Of a DNA stretch of 64,000 bases, positions 44,765 to 56,666 are shown piece after piece. The stretch is from Boesenbergia rotunda (taxonomy: Eukaryota; Streptophyta; Magnoliopsida; Zingiberales; Zingiberaceae). The DNA lies in NCBI GenBank assembly GCA_024364735.1, contig JAGFNQ010000296.1, forward strand, positions 52,471 to 116,470, in the 5' to 3' direction. The position numbers and the translations under genes are program-made. Under the pieces are notes generated by a model. That model was not told the DNA's origin. It saw only the letters and a program-made list of their open reading frames with translations, and searched no databases. Each line of letters starts with the position of its first letter. Position 1 is the stretch's first letter.

Positions 44765-45249
44765 CCCTCCCTCTTCTCCTCCTGATCATCAGAGCCATTC
44801 GTTCTTCCCTCGCAATGTCTTCCATCATTAATGACCTGACATTGCCTCATCATCAGCCCGCGAGGACAACAGTGCTACCCAGCAAACAACTCTGCCAACT
44901 GTCATCGATTGCCTATATGTCATGAATCACCATCACCATTTCCCCACTTTTGGACCTCCATCACTTTCCATTCGTCTATAGAGTTGTTCAACCCTAGCTT
45001 GTAAACAAAGCAGGAGTAAAATGGTTTAGGTGAGGTGACTTGATCTGAGGTTATTGTTGCTTTATATGATCTGTCCTTGTCCACATTGGTGGTCGCTCAG
45101 TCTGATCAGTCATTGAAGCTGGTTCACCACCAACTACGGTGTCTGGGAACAAGAGAAGACAATGTTAGTAGGAGCCCTAGAGTCAATTATGTGATGATTG
45201 ACTAAGAGACCTTTTGTATCATATTCTATCATTAATAAAGACATGATTG
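44765..45249. other. Unassigned sequence between TRIM and Copia-3
   Basis: No gene is seen. TGTTAGTAGGAGCCC near 45163 resembles the start of a copia-type LTR, but it is not present in the other Copia-3 LTR; the junction lies at a shared TTGGTGGAGGAG word near 45247. Confidence 0.4.
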
Positions 45250-47048
45250 GTGGAGGAGCTTGGGCGCCGGCCCTAGGAGGAGGGGATGTGGGCGCCGGCC
45301 CTAAGGGGAAGGGAGAAGAGAATAAGAGAGAGAGAGAGAGAGAGAGGGAGCTACTAATCTCTTGATAACTCGATTGATTGGAATTCAAGGCTTGCCTTTG
45401 GTTCCTTTATATAGTAGTCTCTCCCTTGCCAAGTCTCTCTTTTAACGGAATTAACGGAATTAGTTTTCATAAGAAATTTATCTTATAAATTCTCTTATGA
45501 ATTATTCCATTTAAACCAAGTTTTATTATAACTAACTTTATAATAAAACAAATTCATCTCTCCTTTAATTATGGAATAAATTTTACAAGAAATTTATAAA
45601 CTTTCTTTTTATGAAAAAATCAATTCATAATTGATTTTATAAAATTAAAATAAACCATTCCATGGATCATTTTAATTTCCATAAAAGAATAAATCTCTAT
45701 AAATTTATTTATATAAATATCTCTACACAAATTTATTTATCCATAATTTATAAAATAAATCGCGCTAGATTTATTTTATTAATTAAACCAAATAAATTGG
45801 TTTCTTCCCCTTGTTGTGGCCGGCCAAACCAAAGGGATTTAGCACCCTCTTTGGCCGACCAAACCAAACCGAACCGATCGCGAATTAAACTCATTTAATT
45901 CGCCCGATAAGCCTTCAAAAGACTTAGCCGTTTTAAGTTTCCGTTGCGCCTCTGATTAACTCAGATTCGACTTATTTCTCTTGATCGGAAAATCCAATTT
46001 TCAACTCGTTTTAAATCCCTCGGATTACTCGTAGTGCGTGTGACAAAATAGGCTTTCGATTTATGTTGGTCGTCTATAATCAACTAATTATAGAACGATC
46101 ATGAGTGGCACCTAGTAGTACATCATGACCCCCAATTAATCGAAAGATCAACGGTTTGAGCTCAGAAGTAATTCTGAAACCCTTCAGCAGCTCTAATGAA
46201 TCGTGCCCCATTCCCTTCACCATCTTATACCCACTTGGTTCAGGACACGGTCTATTTGTGTCAGTCCCCACTAGGCTGACTACGTCATACCTAGCCCAAG
46301 TAGTGTCTTTCTCATCCTTTGGATTTCTAATTACTCTCACGTATTTAAGAGACTCGCACTCTAAACATGATATGCTCTGGCCAGAGGCTTTGAGTAACAA
46401 TCCGACGATAGGCCTGGGTATACATCTCCTCGCAAGGAGTGGTGAATCCTTTGTAGGCTGCTTAAACATCTTCGGGCACTTCGGCTTATACCCAATCATC
46501 CTGGGTCCACACCTCCTTGGAGATGCTTGCTTAAGATGTTAAAGTATAAGTCTCCATGACCAAGATGACTTGAACACCGCAAGTCAAAGGAACATCGCAC
46601 TTAAGCTGCAGTAAGAACTTCATTGACATATCTTTATGTAGATTACCATATGAAGTTTTACAGCTAGTCACTCCAATGAACTAGTTCCCTTAACTAGCAT
46701 CCATGTTTATCTCCGGACATCCCAATGTCACCAGCTAGTGAGAATCAGCTGATTAGAGAATAACCCATGCCAGTCTCAACAGAATTGATAATGTCCGTTT
46801 TTATCAATTCATCGACCAGGGATATTTTCAATACTTCACAATTGCACATTTAGAGATAATCACTAGTTGTGATCCCATCACAAATTCTCTTATGCTGTGA
46901 ATTGTATTGCGAATATTCAGTAGATGAGTTTAAGATCCCAATCAAATACACAAACATGTATACTCAAATAGTGAATTATCATTTATTAAAATGAATATTT
47001 ACAATCATAAGGCGATTGCCTTAGGACACCTCTCTCATATCACTAACA
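45250..47048 (-). repeat. 3' LTR of Copia-3 (outer end truncated)
   Basis: It matches 52290-54099 along its length (for example GGCACCTAGTAGTACATCATG). Its inner end, TCACTAACA at 47048, joins copia RNase H coding directly. It includes a (GA)n run at 45326-45349. Confidence 0.88.
45326..45349. repeat. (AG)n microsatellite
   Basis: Eleven to twelve AG units inside the truncated LTR; the partner LTR has shorter AGAGAG runs near 52365-52400. Confidence 0.85.
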
Positions 47049-48301
47049 ATATTGTCAATGTAGACCTGAGTTTGGGTGTAGTTATGCTGGAAGTCATTAA
47101 GAGTGTGCATCATCCATAAGAGTTGTGCTACACACTCTGCTAAAGCAACATACTCAGCTTCAGTTGTGGATAGAGCTACACAGTGTTGTTTTCTGCTGCA
47201 CCAACTTACTAGACTATTTCCTAACAGTTGGCAGCTTCCATTTGTACTCTTTCTATCTAGTTTACAACCAGCATAGTCAGAATCTGAGTATTCTGACAAG
47301 TTAAACGTTGAGGTCCTAGGATACCAAATCCCTACATTTAGGGTGCCCTTAATGTATCTAAGTATTCTTTTTAGGGCTGTTAAGTGCATTTCCTTAGCAC
47401 AAGTTTGGTATCTAGCACACATTCCTACGGCAAAAAGGATATCAGGTTTGCTGGCTGTAAGGTACAGTAGACTTCCAATCATACTCCTATAAAGTTTAAG
47501 GTCTACTGGTTTACCATCAGGGTCACTATCTATTTTTACATTTATGGTCATGGGGGTAGTTATTCTTTTGGAGTTGTCCTTTTTGAATTTCTTTATTAAC
47601 TCCTTAGCATATTTGGATTGATGGACATAGTTTCCATCCCTAGTTTGCTTAATTTGTAACCCTAGAAAGAAATTGAGCTCACCAACTAAGCTCATTTCAA
47701 ATTCATTTTCCATTATTTTAACAAATTCTTTTAGGAAATTTGAGTTGGTGAATCCAAAGATTATATCGTCAACGTAGATTTGTGCAATAAAGATGTCCTT
47801 TTCTAAGGTCTTGATAAATAGGGTTGAGTCAATTTGTCCTTGTTTAAATTCTTTAGAAATTAGGTAAGTTGATAAGCGTTCATACCATGCCCTAGGTGCT
47901 TGTTTTAGTCCATAAAGTGCTTTAGTAAGCTTGTAAACATGGTCAGGTCTCTCTAAGTCCTCAAAATTGGGGGGTTGCCCTACATAGACTTCTTCCTTAA
48001 TAAATCCATTTAGAAAAGATGACTTTACATCCATTTGGTAGAGTTTAAATCCTTTATGGGATGCAAAGGCTAACAACATCCTAATGGACTCAAGTCTAGC
48101 TACTGGGGCATAGGTTTCGTCATAATATAACCCTTCTACCTAACTGAATGCTTTGGCTACTAAGCGGGCTTTGTTTCTCACTATTTCTCCTTGATCATTC
48201 AGCTTATTCCTAAACACCCACTTAGTATCAATAATGGATTTGCCCTCAGGTTTAGGTACTAGTTTCCAGACTTGGTTCCTCTCAAATTGGGCTAACTCTT
48301 C
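47021..48301 (-). pseudogene. Copia-3 RT and RNase H (SIRE-like half)
   Basis: This continues in the same frame as the ORF ending at 48302, separated by stops (TAG at the 48302 ORF end; another inside the AKAFS-x-VEGL segment near 48140). The open part (352 codons from 48079) holds YQMDVKSSFLNG, APRAWYERL, IYVDDIIFG with the RT active-site YVDD at residues 102-105, GSLLYLTASKPDILFAVGM, then RNase H (SDSDYAGCKLDRKSTNGSC, LSTTEAEYVALAECV). It ends QVYIDNI and runs into LTR sequence at 47048, so the last ~70 residues of RNase H and the usual end are missing. The protein closely resembles Copia-2. Confidence 0.88.
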
Positions 48302-49708
48302 CTACATAGCTATGATCCAATCACGATCAGGTAAGGCGTCCTCTATAGTCTTAGGTTTAATTTTTGAAATCAGTGCTATTTGACTAAGGTTTCTATAGGA
48401 GGACCTAGTTCTGACACCTAAAGTTGGATCACCCACAATTTGATCAGTTGGGTGACTGAGTCTGGGTTTCTTGGTTTTTCTAGAACATGGTTCAGCCTCA
48501 AGTCCGGTCGGTCGGTTTGGTTCAATATTTGGTTCAACTACTTGGGTTGGCTCAATTGTTGGTTCGATTGACTCAATAGTTGGTTCAATAGTTAGTTCAT
48601 TTAGATGTTCAATTAAAGGTTCAACAGTTTGTTCATTATCTTCTTGATCAGTATTTGATGAATTTAGATCTGGATTATCATATTTTGAGTTAATTTCTTC
48701 ATCAAATATTAGATTTGTTGTTTCTTCAATTTTCTTAGTTTGTTTGTTGTAAACCTTATAGGCTCTACAATCCATTTCTGACTTCATGGCTTCAAGCCAT
48801 TTGTCCCTTTCTGAACTTTTCAGAACATCTTCATAACTCATAGGTTCGTCATCGCTTATGAGTAACATGTCGTTCGATTCACTTATGAGAAATCCGTATC
48901 TCTCTGGAATATTGCGTGTCCTATCAGACCTTTGAAGAGGTGGTGTTGTTTTAGGTTCAACTGATAGCTCATCATTATGAGTTATTGGTTGTGGGTCTTG
49001 ACTATGTGTCTCTGTAATGTCTATTGGAGTTTCTTGAACTTCATCAAGTTCAATGCCACTCCCACTGTTTTCTTGTAAAAGAAATTCTCTTTCCAGAAAT
49101 ACAGCATGCCTTGAAACAAACACCTTTTGTTCCAAGGGATGATAGAATTGGTAACCCTTCGTTTCCTTAGGGTATCCAATAAATAGACATTTATCAGACT
49201 TAGCATCCAATTTGTCTGATACAGTCCGCTTCATATAAGCAGGACAACCCCATATCTTAAGGTGAGTTAAGTGAGGTTTCTTACTATTCCATGTCTCATA
49301 TCTTAAGGTGAGTAAAGTTCCATTCCCATAAAGAACTCCATTTAAAGTTATGTAACAACAATTGTTACTAAAAGTTAAATGATAACCCTTTTCATTCAAA
49401 CATGAAATAGATACAATGTTCCTTATTAACGAAGGAACAAAATAACAATTATCCAATTCTAAGACACGTCCAGTAGGGAGCTTTAGCAAATATGTTCCGA
49501 TGGCAATAGCAGCAATCTTTGCTCCATTTCCAACTCGCAAATTTGCTTCTCCCTTGACGAGTCTTCTTCTATTCCTTAGCCCCTGTATGTCATTACATAT
49601 ATGTGAGCTACACCCAGTATCAAGTACCCAGGTGTTTGAGGAAATAGAGTGACATTCAATAACGAAGATTCCTGAAGAGGATGGTTCATCAGATGCCATC
49701 GTCTTCAA
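48302..49708 (-). pseudogene. Copia-3 protease, integrase end, and junction to a second copia lineage
   Basis: The open frame has 468 codons. Residues ~26-38 carry the aspartic protease site (WVLDTGCSSHIC, DTG at 30-32). The GAG-pre-integrase and DDE core are deleted: the text jumps from GVLYGNGTLLTLRYE to TWNSKKPHLTHLKIWGCPAY. Then follow the integrase C-terminal part (KCLFIGYPKETKGYQFYHP, FLEREFL), a linker and the beginning of an RT (DKWLEAMKSEMD). At about residue 313 (near 48770) the frame enters CRAYKVYNKQTKKIEETTN, which is the integrase-RT linker of the other lineage, matching Copia-1, and continues to DRDWIIAM. Two linkers in tandem show fusion of two elements. Confidence 0.85.
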
Positions 49709-50106
49709 GGACTCAAGATAAACCTTGCAGTTTCTTCACCAGTGACCCTCCTTGCCACAATGATGGCAAGTGTCTTTTGGTGTCCTTTCAGTCTTTTTGG
49801 CCTTTTCTTCTTTCCTTTATTCTGTTCTTTGGCCTTTCTCTTAGAACCTTTCTTCGAGGAACCAACTAACAGTACCGTCTTCTGATCCTGCTTCACAGAA
49901 GGCTCTACAGTCTTCAGCAGGTTGAGCAACTCAGGAAACTGGTCTGGAGTTGCATTTTCAGGAGGACGGTTGGGAAGTTGATCTTCAAGGACATAAGTAA
50001 GCTTCTCTGCCTTGAGGACTATCCTCAGGTTTCGATGCCAGTCCATGAAGTTTGGCCCAGTCAATTTATTGGTGTCCAAAATGGAACGCAAATTCAGAGA
50101 AGACAT
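49705..50106 (-). pseudogene. Copia-3 gag (internally deleted)
   Basis: A 133-codon frame begins MSSLNLRSILDTNKLTGPNF, DWHRNLRIVLKAEKL, the N-terminal segment of copia gag, then jumps to a Lys-rich C-terminal part, so most of the UBN2-type capsid region is missing. In another frame the zinc knuckle reads CHHCGKEGHW-stop-RNC near 49730-49760. The start at 50106 is the natural gag start (conserved LTGPNF within 20 residues). Confidence 0.82.
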
Positions 50107-51825
50107 GATCGAGTGATTATCCTAAATACAAATTGAGCTTATATGAGAAGAATGATAAAGAATGCATCAACATACATTAATAAAATTCTATTTATTTTTC
50201 GAATTGAATAACCCTTTTTATCAATTCGGGAGATCGTAGGAACATCTTCAAATAGGTTGATATCCAACCATAGATAAGAACAACCATGGCTGTGGCCATC
50301 AAGTTGTTCTTAGCTATGAAGGTAAGTAATTATACCGATTACATATCACATATATGTAACTATCACTTTATGCTATCAACTAATTAAATGTTTGCATAAA
50401 TCATTGGGTTGTTAACTCATTAACAAGTATGCAACAATATACATAGCACCCAACTGCACCTCTCTTTACATCGACCTTGGCTGTGGCACAACAAATCGAT
50501 GCTCCAAGCTTAAGGCTGACCCATTAATCAAGAAATAGTTTTAATATGGTTGGAGCTCATTCAACCGTTAGTCAGGGTTGGATGTGTCCAACAACCAAAA
50601 CTAAGGATTAACCTCTGACTCCAACTATATTATTCATAAACTAATTCCATGGTTTGAACATGTTGAGGTTCAAGCCGGGCATGGATGTGTCCATCAACCC
50701 AAACGAGAAACAAAACTCCGATTCTAACCATATTAATGGAAGGTGTTGGCCTTAATATTTTGTAAGGGGTTTTGGGTCTCATCCTTTCTTTTCTAAGCAC
50801 ATTCATGACATATAATTATGTCATGACTAACGATTTCCTTAATAAAGTATGTATGTGACTTAATTTATCAAGTCTCATTAATTGAATTAGGAACCGGATT
50901 TCTTAATTCTAATTTCATACTTTATTCAAGGAATTGTTTTGGGAAACAATTTCCTAAATTGTCATAATCAATTTCGGAAATAATATGTTTAAGACTTTGA
51001 TTTCTCTAAATCAAATCTTATTAAATTAAGAGACAGATTCCCTTAATTCAACCACATATTATTTTTATGAAAATCTCATTTAAGAAAACTCTATAGGAAA
51101 CCATTTTCCTAATTAATTTTGGAGACAACAATATGTAAGAGCATCACCTCTTAAATCAAATTTTCAAGATTTGATCATATATTTTATTCATGGATTAATT
51201 AATTACAACAAATTGTTTTCTAAGGGTGGCTCCCCAAGGCTCAGATACCCAAAGAAAAGAAATTTGTCGTAAATCCAATTTGGTCCGCTCCCCGAGGCGT
51301 AACCAAATTAAACATGACAATTTTATTCAAAATGGGAAATTAAATTACAACAACTAACTTTAAATTGGACGGCTCCCCGAGGCTCAATCCAAAATAAAGA
51401 ATTTTGTTAATAATTTAAAACCAATTCGAATTTAATTGTCAATTAATGATCCATAAATTTGTCTAGACTTTCTTGAAAGAAAGTGCCCAAAATTGCGAGA
51501 TTTCATAATAGGTTTTCAGAATAATTGTAAGTTTCTGGTAAAAAGAAAACTTACATATTTCCAAAATTGGAAAATTTCCAAAATAGGAAATTTCCAAAAT
51601 TAGAAAGTTTCCAAAGATGGGATGTTTTCACAATTATCATAAAATTTCAGAAACTAGGATATTTCAAAAGTTTGCGAAATTTCATGAGGATTTCCAAACT
51701 TTGAAATTCCTAAATCTAAAATTTATCATAATTGGAAAGTTTCCATAATTGGAAAATTTTTCAAAATTGAGATCATGACAAAGTTTTCCACAAAACAATT
51801 ATATGATTATGTCGAACACTAACCG
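50107..51825 (-). other. Copia-3 leader between PBS and gag
   Basis: 1.7 kb, AT-rich, no gene seen. Three short GGCTCCCC(G/A)AGGC words lie at about 51229, 51287 and 51361, and many GGAAATTTCC-like words at 51555-51770. The leader is long for a copia element. Confidence 0.6.
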
Positions 51826-51837
51826 GCTCTGATACCA
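51826..51837 (-). other. Primer-binding site, initiator tRNA-Met (Copia-3)
   Basis: The minus strand reads TGGTATCAGAGC, one base inside the LTR boundary at 51839. Confidence 0.92.
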
Positions 51838-51838
51838 C

Positions 51839-54099
51839 TGTTGGGATCGGGTGCATGTTGACATGGATACGAGTTCGTAATTAAATAAAAAATAATTACG
51901 TGCAGCGGAAGAATTAGCATAAATAATTTCTCAAATTATTTTTAACCACGTATCTAGCATGCAACCTTATGATGTGTGGATATGATCATAAATTAAAATT
52001 TTGCAGAAAGTAAACTAATTTACTCAATACCTCGCGTAACTCGAAGTAAGGGACGAGATCCAACCGTAGCGTCCCTTGGAAGCTCCGCCTCTATTCGCGT
52101 CCACGCCGAGTTCTCTTCGGGATGACTTCGCAAAGCCACGAGTTTCGTGCCGACATGAACTACTAGATTCTCCAAAGTCACGACTAGAATATCAAGAGAG
52201 AGAGAGATGAAAACTAACCACCAAGCTACGGAATCGAGATTCCGGCGGAAGGAAGGAGTTGCGACCCGCTTCTTCTTCTTCTTTGGCACCTTCTTGGTGG
52301 AGGAGGCTCACGGCAACCCTAGGTGGCATGCCGGCCCTAGGGGAGGAGACAGGGCGCCGGCCCTAGAGAGAGAGAGGGCGCCGACCCTAGAGAGAGAGGG
52401 AGAGAATGAGAGAACTTCTTAATCTCTTAATTAATTGGAATTCAAGGCTTGCCTTGGTTCCTTTATATAGTAGCCTCTCCATTGCCAAGTCTCCCTTTTA
52501 ACGGAATAAATTTACATAAGAAATTTATCTTATAAATTTTCTTATGAATTATTCCGTTATGTCAAGTTTTATTATAACTAAATTTATAATAAAACAAGCA
52601 CATCTCCCAATTTATTATGGAATAAATATTTACAAGAAATTTACTATATAAATTTTTCTTATCATGGAAAAATCAATTCACAATTGATTTTATAAAATAA
52701 AATAAACCATTTAAAGTTTATTTTAATCTCCATGAAAATAAATTTATTTATATAAATTTCTTTATATAAATTTCTTTATATAAATTTATTTATCCATAAT
52801 TTTATAAAACAAATCGCGCTTGATTTATCTTATAATTTAAACCAAATAAATTTTTTTCTCTCCTTTGTTGTGGCGGGCCAAACCAAAGAGGGTGGGGACC
52901 CTCTTTGGCCGGCCAAACCAAGTCGCCTCCTCTCGAATTAAACTCATTTAATTCGTCCAATAAGCCTTCAAAAGACTTAGCTATTTTAAACTTCCGATGC
53001 GTCTCTGAAAAATTCAGATTCGACTTATTTCTCTTGATTGGAAAATCCAATTTTCAACTCATTTTAAATCCCTCGGATTACTCGTTGTGCATGTGACTAA
53101 ATAGGCTTTCGATTTATGTTGGCCGTCTATAATTAACCAATTATAGAACGATCATGAGTGGCACCTAGTAGTACATCATGACCCCCAATTAATCGAAAGA
53201 TCAACGATTGACCTCAGAAAGAATTCTAAAACCCTTCAACAGCTATAATGAGTCGTGCCTCATTCCCTTCACCATCTTATACCCACTTGGTTCAGGACAC
53301 GGTCTATGTGTGTCAGTCCCCACTAGGCTGACTACGTCACACCTAGCCCAAGTAATGTCTTTCTCGTCCAATGGATTCTAATTACTCACATGTGTCTAAG
53401 AGATTCATACTCTGAACATGTCATGCTCTGGCTAGAGGCTTCGAGTAGCAATCCGACGAAAGGCCTCGGGTATACATCTCCTCGCAAGGAGTGGTGAATC
53501 CTTTGTAGGCTGTTCAAACATCTTCGGGCACTTCGGCTTATACCCAACCATCCTGGGTCCACACCTCCATGGAGATGCTTGCTTAAGATGTCAAAGTATA
53601 TGTCTCCATGACCAAGATGACTTGAACACCGCAAGTCAAAGGAACATCGCACTTAAGCTGCAGTAAGAACTTCACTGACATGTCTATATGTAGACTACCA
53701 TATGAAGTCTTACAGCCAGTCACTCCAATGAACTAGTTCCCTTAACTAGCATCCATGTTTATCTCTGGACATCCCAATGTCACCAGCCAGTGAGAATCAA
53801 CTGATTAGAGAATAACCCATGCTAGTCTTAACAGAATTGATAGTGTTCGTGTTTATCAATTCATCGACTAGGGACAATTTCAATACTTCACAATTGCACA
53901 TGTAGAGATAATCACTAGTTGTGAATTCATCACAAATTCTCTCATGCTGTGAATTGTATTGCGGACATTCAGTAAATGAGTTCAAGATCTCAATCAAATA
54001 CATGAACATGTATACTCAAATAGTGAATATTCATTTATTAAAGTAAATGATTACAATCATAAGACGATTGTCTTAGGACACTTCTCTCATATACTAACA
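51839..54099 (-). repeat. 5' LTR of Copia-3 (2261 bp)
   Basis: It runs from TGTTGGGATCGG to CATATACTAACA, adjacent to the PBS. On its right it meets the truncated C2 LTR at 54100. Confidence 0.9.
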
Positions 54100-56284
54100 G
54101 GGATAACCCTAATCATGAGCCCTAATGGCTCCCCATGGTCTTATGAGTAATGTATGATTGTTTCTTTACCTTATGCTATCTTACATGTTAATTGAATGAT
54201 GGAACCCTTCCCTATAGGTTTCGGCCAAACAAGGAATTTAGGGTTTGGATGGAGTTAGGGTTTGAAGAATGATGGTTTATGGTGTATTATGAAGTATATA
54301 TAAAGGTTCAAGCATGTGGTAGAAATTAAGTTACCCATAACCTAACTCTAAGCACCATGTTTCATGTTTGTATGTTTATGATTGGATGTCATGCTTAATA
54401 GGGTTTATTTATGAATGTCTTATGTCCTATGCCATGTACTTGAATGGTAGGTAGTATGTTTATGGAAGTCCTACCCATGCATGCTTGAGATAGATACCAT
54501 GCTTATGTATGAAATGCAATATTTACCTTATGCATCATGATCATGCAAGTTCTATGGATTAGGATAAATGTCTATGCAAGCATGTCATGTCCAATGAATA
54601 TAATGCAATGCTTACCTTATATGCCATGATTATGCAAGCACTAGGAATAAGAATGATGTTTATGTAAGTAGGCCATGTTTTATGAATGAAGATGCATGTT
54701 ATGATTATAATGAAGATGCATGTTATGTTTATGAATGAAAGTGCATGCTATGTTTTATGAATAAAGATGCATGCCATGTTATGAATGACGACACGGTCGA
54801 TGGTTGACGGTACGACGGTACGACGGTCGTGAGACCGGTAAATGGGCCGGTAGACGGACCGGGTCGTTACACATGCCATGTTTATGAATGAAGATGCATG
54901 CCATGATTATGAATGAAGATGCATGCAATGTTTATGAATGAAGATGTATGCCATGTTTTATGAATGATAAAGCATGTAAGGTATTTTATTTTATGAATGG
55001 GCTTGTACCGGACCGAAGTATGGGTCCAAGGGATGGGCACCTTAAGAACGCCCCGGTTCTGGACTACCAACTATGATGTCCACGGCTCTGGCACTACCGA
55101 AGCTGTGCAACAGGGATGGGCACCTTAAGAACGCCCCGGTTATGGGACTACCGACTATGCTGTCCTTACCCTAGTAGGTCGGGGCTCGCTACCTCGTATT
55201 TACTTAGGGATGCACGCTTATGATGTATCTATGTGGTACAAGCCGGGGACCCCCAATGATGTTATGATGATGTTTAAGTATTTAAAAGTATGTTTTAAAA
55301 GTTAAGCATCCTTATGTATATGCATTAGACTCATGCATTCATGTATTGCATTATGCCATGATAGTAATGTCTTATACTTATGTCTCATGTCAAGAAATAT
55401 ACATGATAGTAAAAGATTTATGCTTAGGGCTATGATAAGAAGATGCCCATATGATATGATAGAAAGCATGCCTGTGTTTATGTCATACCGGTTAGTTCAT
55501 GCTTTATGTTTAAGTTTATGCCATGTATCACGTCAAGTAAGAATGTTTAGTTTATGTTTATGTTTATGTCATGTATCACGTCAAGTAAGAATGTTTAGTT
55601 TATGTTTATGTCTATGACATGTATTATGCCATGCTAAGTTGAATTATGTTTACGTCTATGTCATGTATTATGCCATGCTTAATTGAATTATGTTTATGTC
55701 TATGTCATGTATTATGCCATGCTAAGTTGAATTATGTTCATGTTTATGCCATGTAAATTCTAATTATGCTCATGTTATGTCATGTATCATACCATGTGAG
55801 TTTATTTATATTTATGTTTAAGCATAAAGCTATGTTTATGTTTCATGTGCTTATGATTAAGTGATGAATGATTTTAGTGAGTAGGAAAGAGTCTTACTAA
55901 GCCTGTGTGCTTACAGTCTTATTTCCTTATACCGCAGATCACGCAAAGGGACTGTAAGGAAGCAGCAGGAGGGCAAGAATGCATGTGTGTGGTAGTGACT
56001 TGGCCAAGAAAACAATATGTTTACTTGTTTTATGCTAGAACTTTACCTTTACTACTTATGTGCTTGAATGGTGACTTATGGAACTCTATGACATGATGCT
56101 AAGTATGATATGATGCTATGTACGAAGTTAATATGCCAAGTTCCCATGTCATTATGTTAGGAATGGTAGTAGGGCATGTATGTGTAAGTCTTAAAGTTAT
56201 CCCGCTGCCTTATGATGTCTACATGCCCTAAGTATGTTAACGTAACGTCGCTTTATGAAAAGAAAAAAAAAAGCGGGCGTTACA
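54100..56284 (+). repeat. 5' LTR of C2 (left-truncated, 2185 bp)
   Basis: It matches 60354-62547 and ends GCGGGCGTTACA three bases before the PBS. It includes GATGCATG(C/T)-rich repeats (54660-54970), an 86-bp GC-rich insert (54786-54871), the GGCTTGTACC/GGTACAAGCC pair (about 55003 and 55229) and the acceptor-like TTATACCGCAG ending at 55936. Confidence 0.92.
54786..54871. repeat. 86-bp GC-rich insert with LTR-like ends
   Basis: TGACGACACGG ... CCGGGTCGTTACA, strikingly GC-rich within AT-rich sequence. Its ends resemble the LTR terminus TGTAACGACCC in inverted orientation. The identical insert is at 61041-61126 in the 3' LTR. Confidence 0.7.
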
Positions 56285-56287
56285 GGT

Positions 56288-56299
56288 TGGTATCAGAGC
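56288..56299 (+). other. Primer-binding site, initiator tRNA-Met (C2)
   Basis: TGGTATCAGAGC lies three bases after the 5' LTR end. Confidence 0.93.
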
Positions 56300-56349
56300 A
56301 GTAACCATCTCACTACACACACATCAAGCCCTCTTCCTGCCGCTTCCAA

Positions 56350-56666
56350 GTAAGTACATCTTTGCATATCTTATGACAGTAAGCACTTTTAGGATACTTT
56401 ATGATTTTAGGATATGCAAGTATAAACGATGTTTATGATGAAAAGTACTTTAGGATATGTAACTATGAACGATATTTTATCTTCTTTCATGAATCAAATA
56501 TCTAGAATTTAAGGGTAGGAAAAGTGGCTATATATTTTAATCACTAGGGTAGAAGAAACCGATTTGCGTGTGTTTTTCTCTGTATATATTTGCGAATTGA
56601 AAAAAAATGGTTCTGTACTGACTTGGTCGGTTTAGTACTAACTATGTCATTTTTTTTCAATTCCAG
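56350..56666 (+). other. Predicted intron before C2 ORF1
   Basis: A donor-like CCAA|GTAAGTAC at 56350 and a T-rich acceptor TTTTTTTCAATTCCAG ending at 56666 bound a 317-bp AT-rich stretch. The ORF1 ATG is the first codon after the acceptor. Both sites and the length (313 bp) are kept in C1. RNA evidence would be needed. Confidence 0.5.

Larger units (their letters stand above)
45250..54099 (-). mobile_element. Copia-3: chimeric Ty1/copia element
   Basis: On the minus strand: 5' LTR 51839-54099, PBS 51826-51837, gag (50106), protease (49708), partial integrase end, RT start of one lineage, then linker, RT and RNase H of another lineage (to 47049), joined directly to a 3' LTR (45250-47048) with no PPT. 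Both LTRs belong to one family; the left lacks ~450 bp of its outer part. The integrase core is deleted. It is inactive, but the chimeric frame is mostly open. Confidence 0.88.

Noticed and set aside
45926..46499. 139-residue minus-strand ORF in the Copia-3 LTR
   Set aside because: It lies wholly inside an LTR and the partner LTR (52960-53652) does not keep the same frame; no known domain.
55333..55617. 94-residue Cys/Ser-rich ORF in the C2 5' LTR (repeated at 61588)
   Set aside because: It arises from CATGT/TTATG-type simple repeats within the LTR and ends in tandem repeats; no start context or family resemblance.
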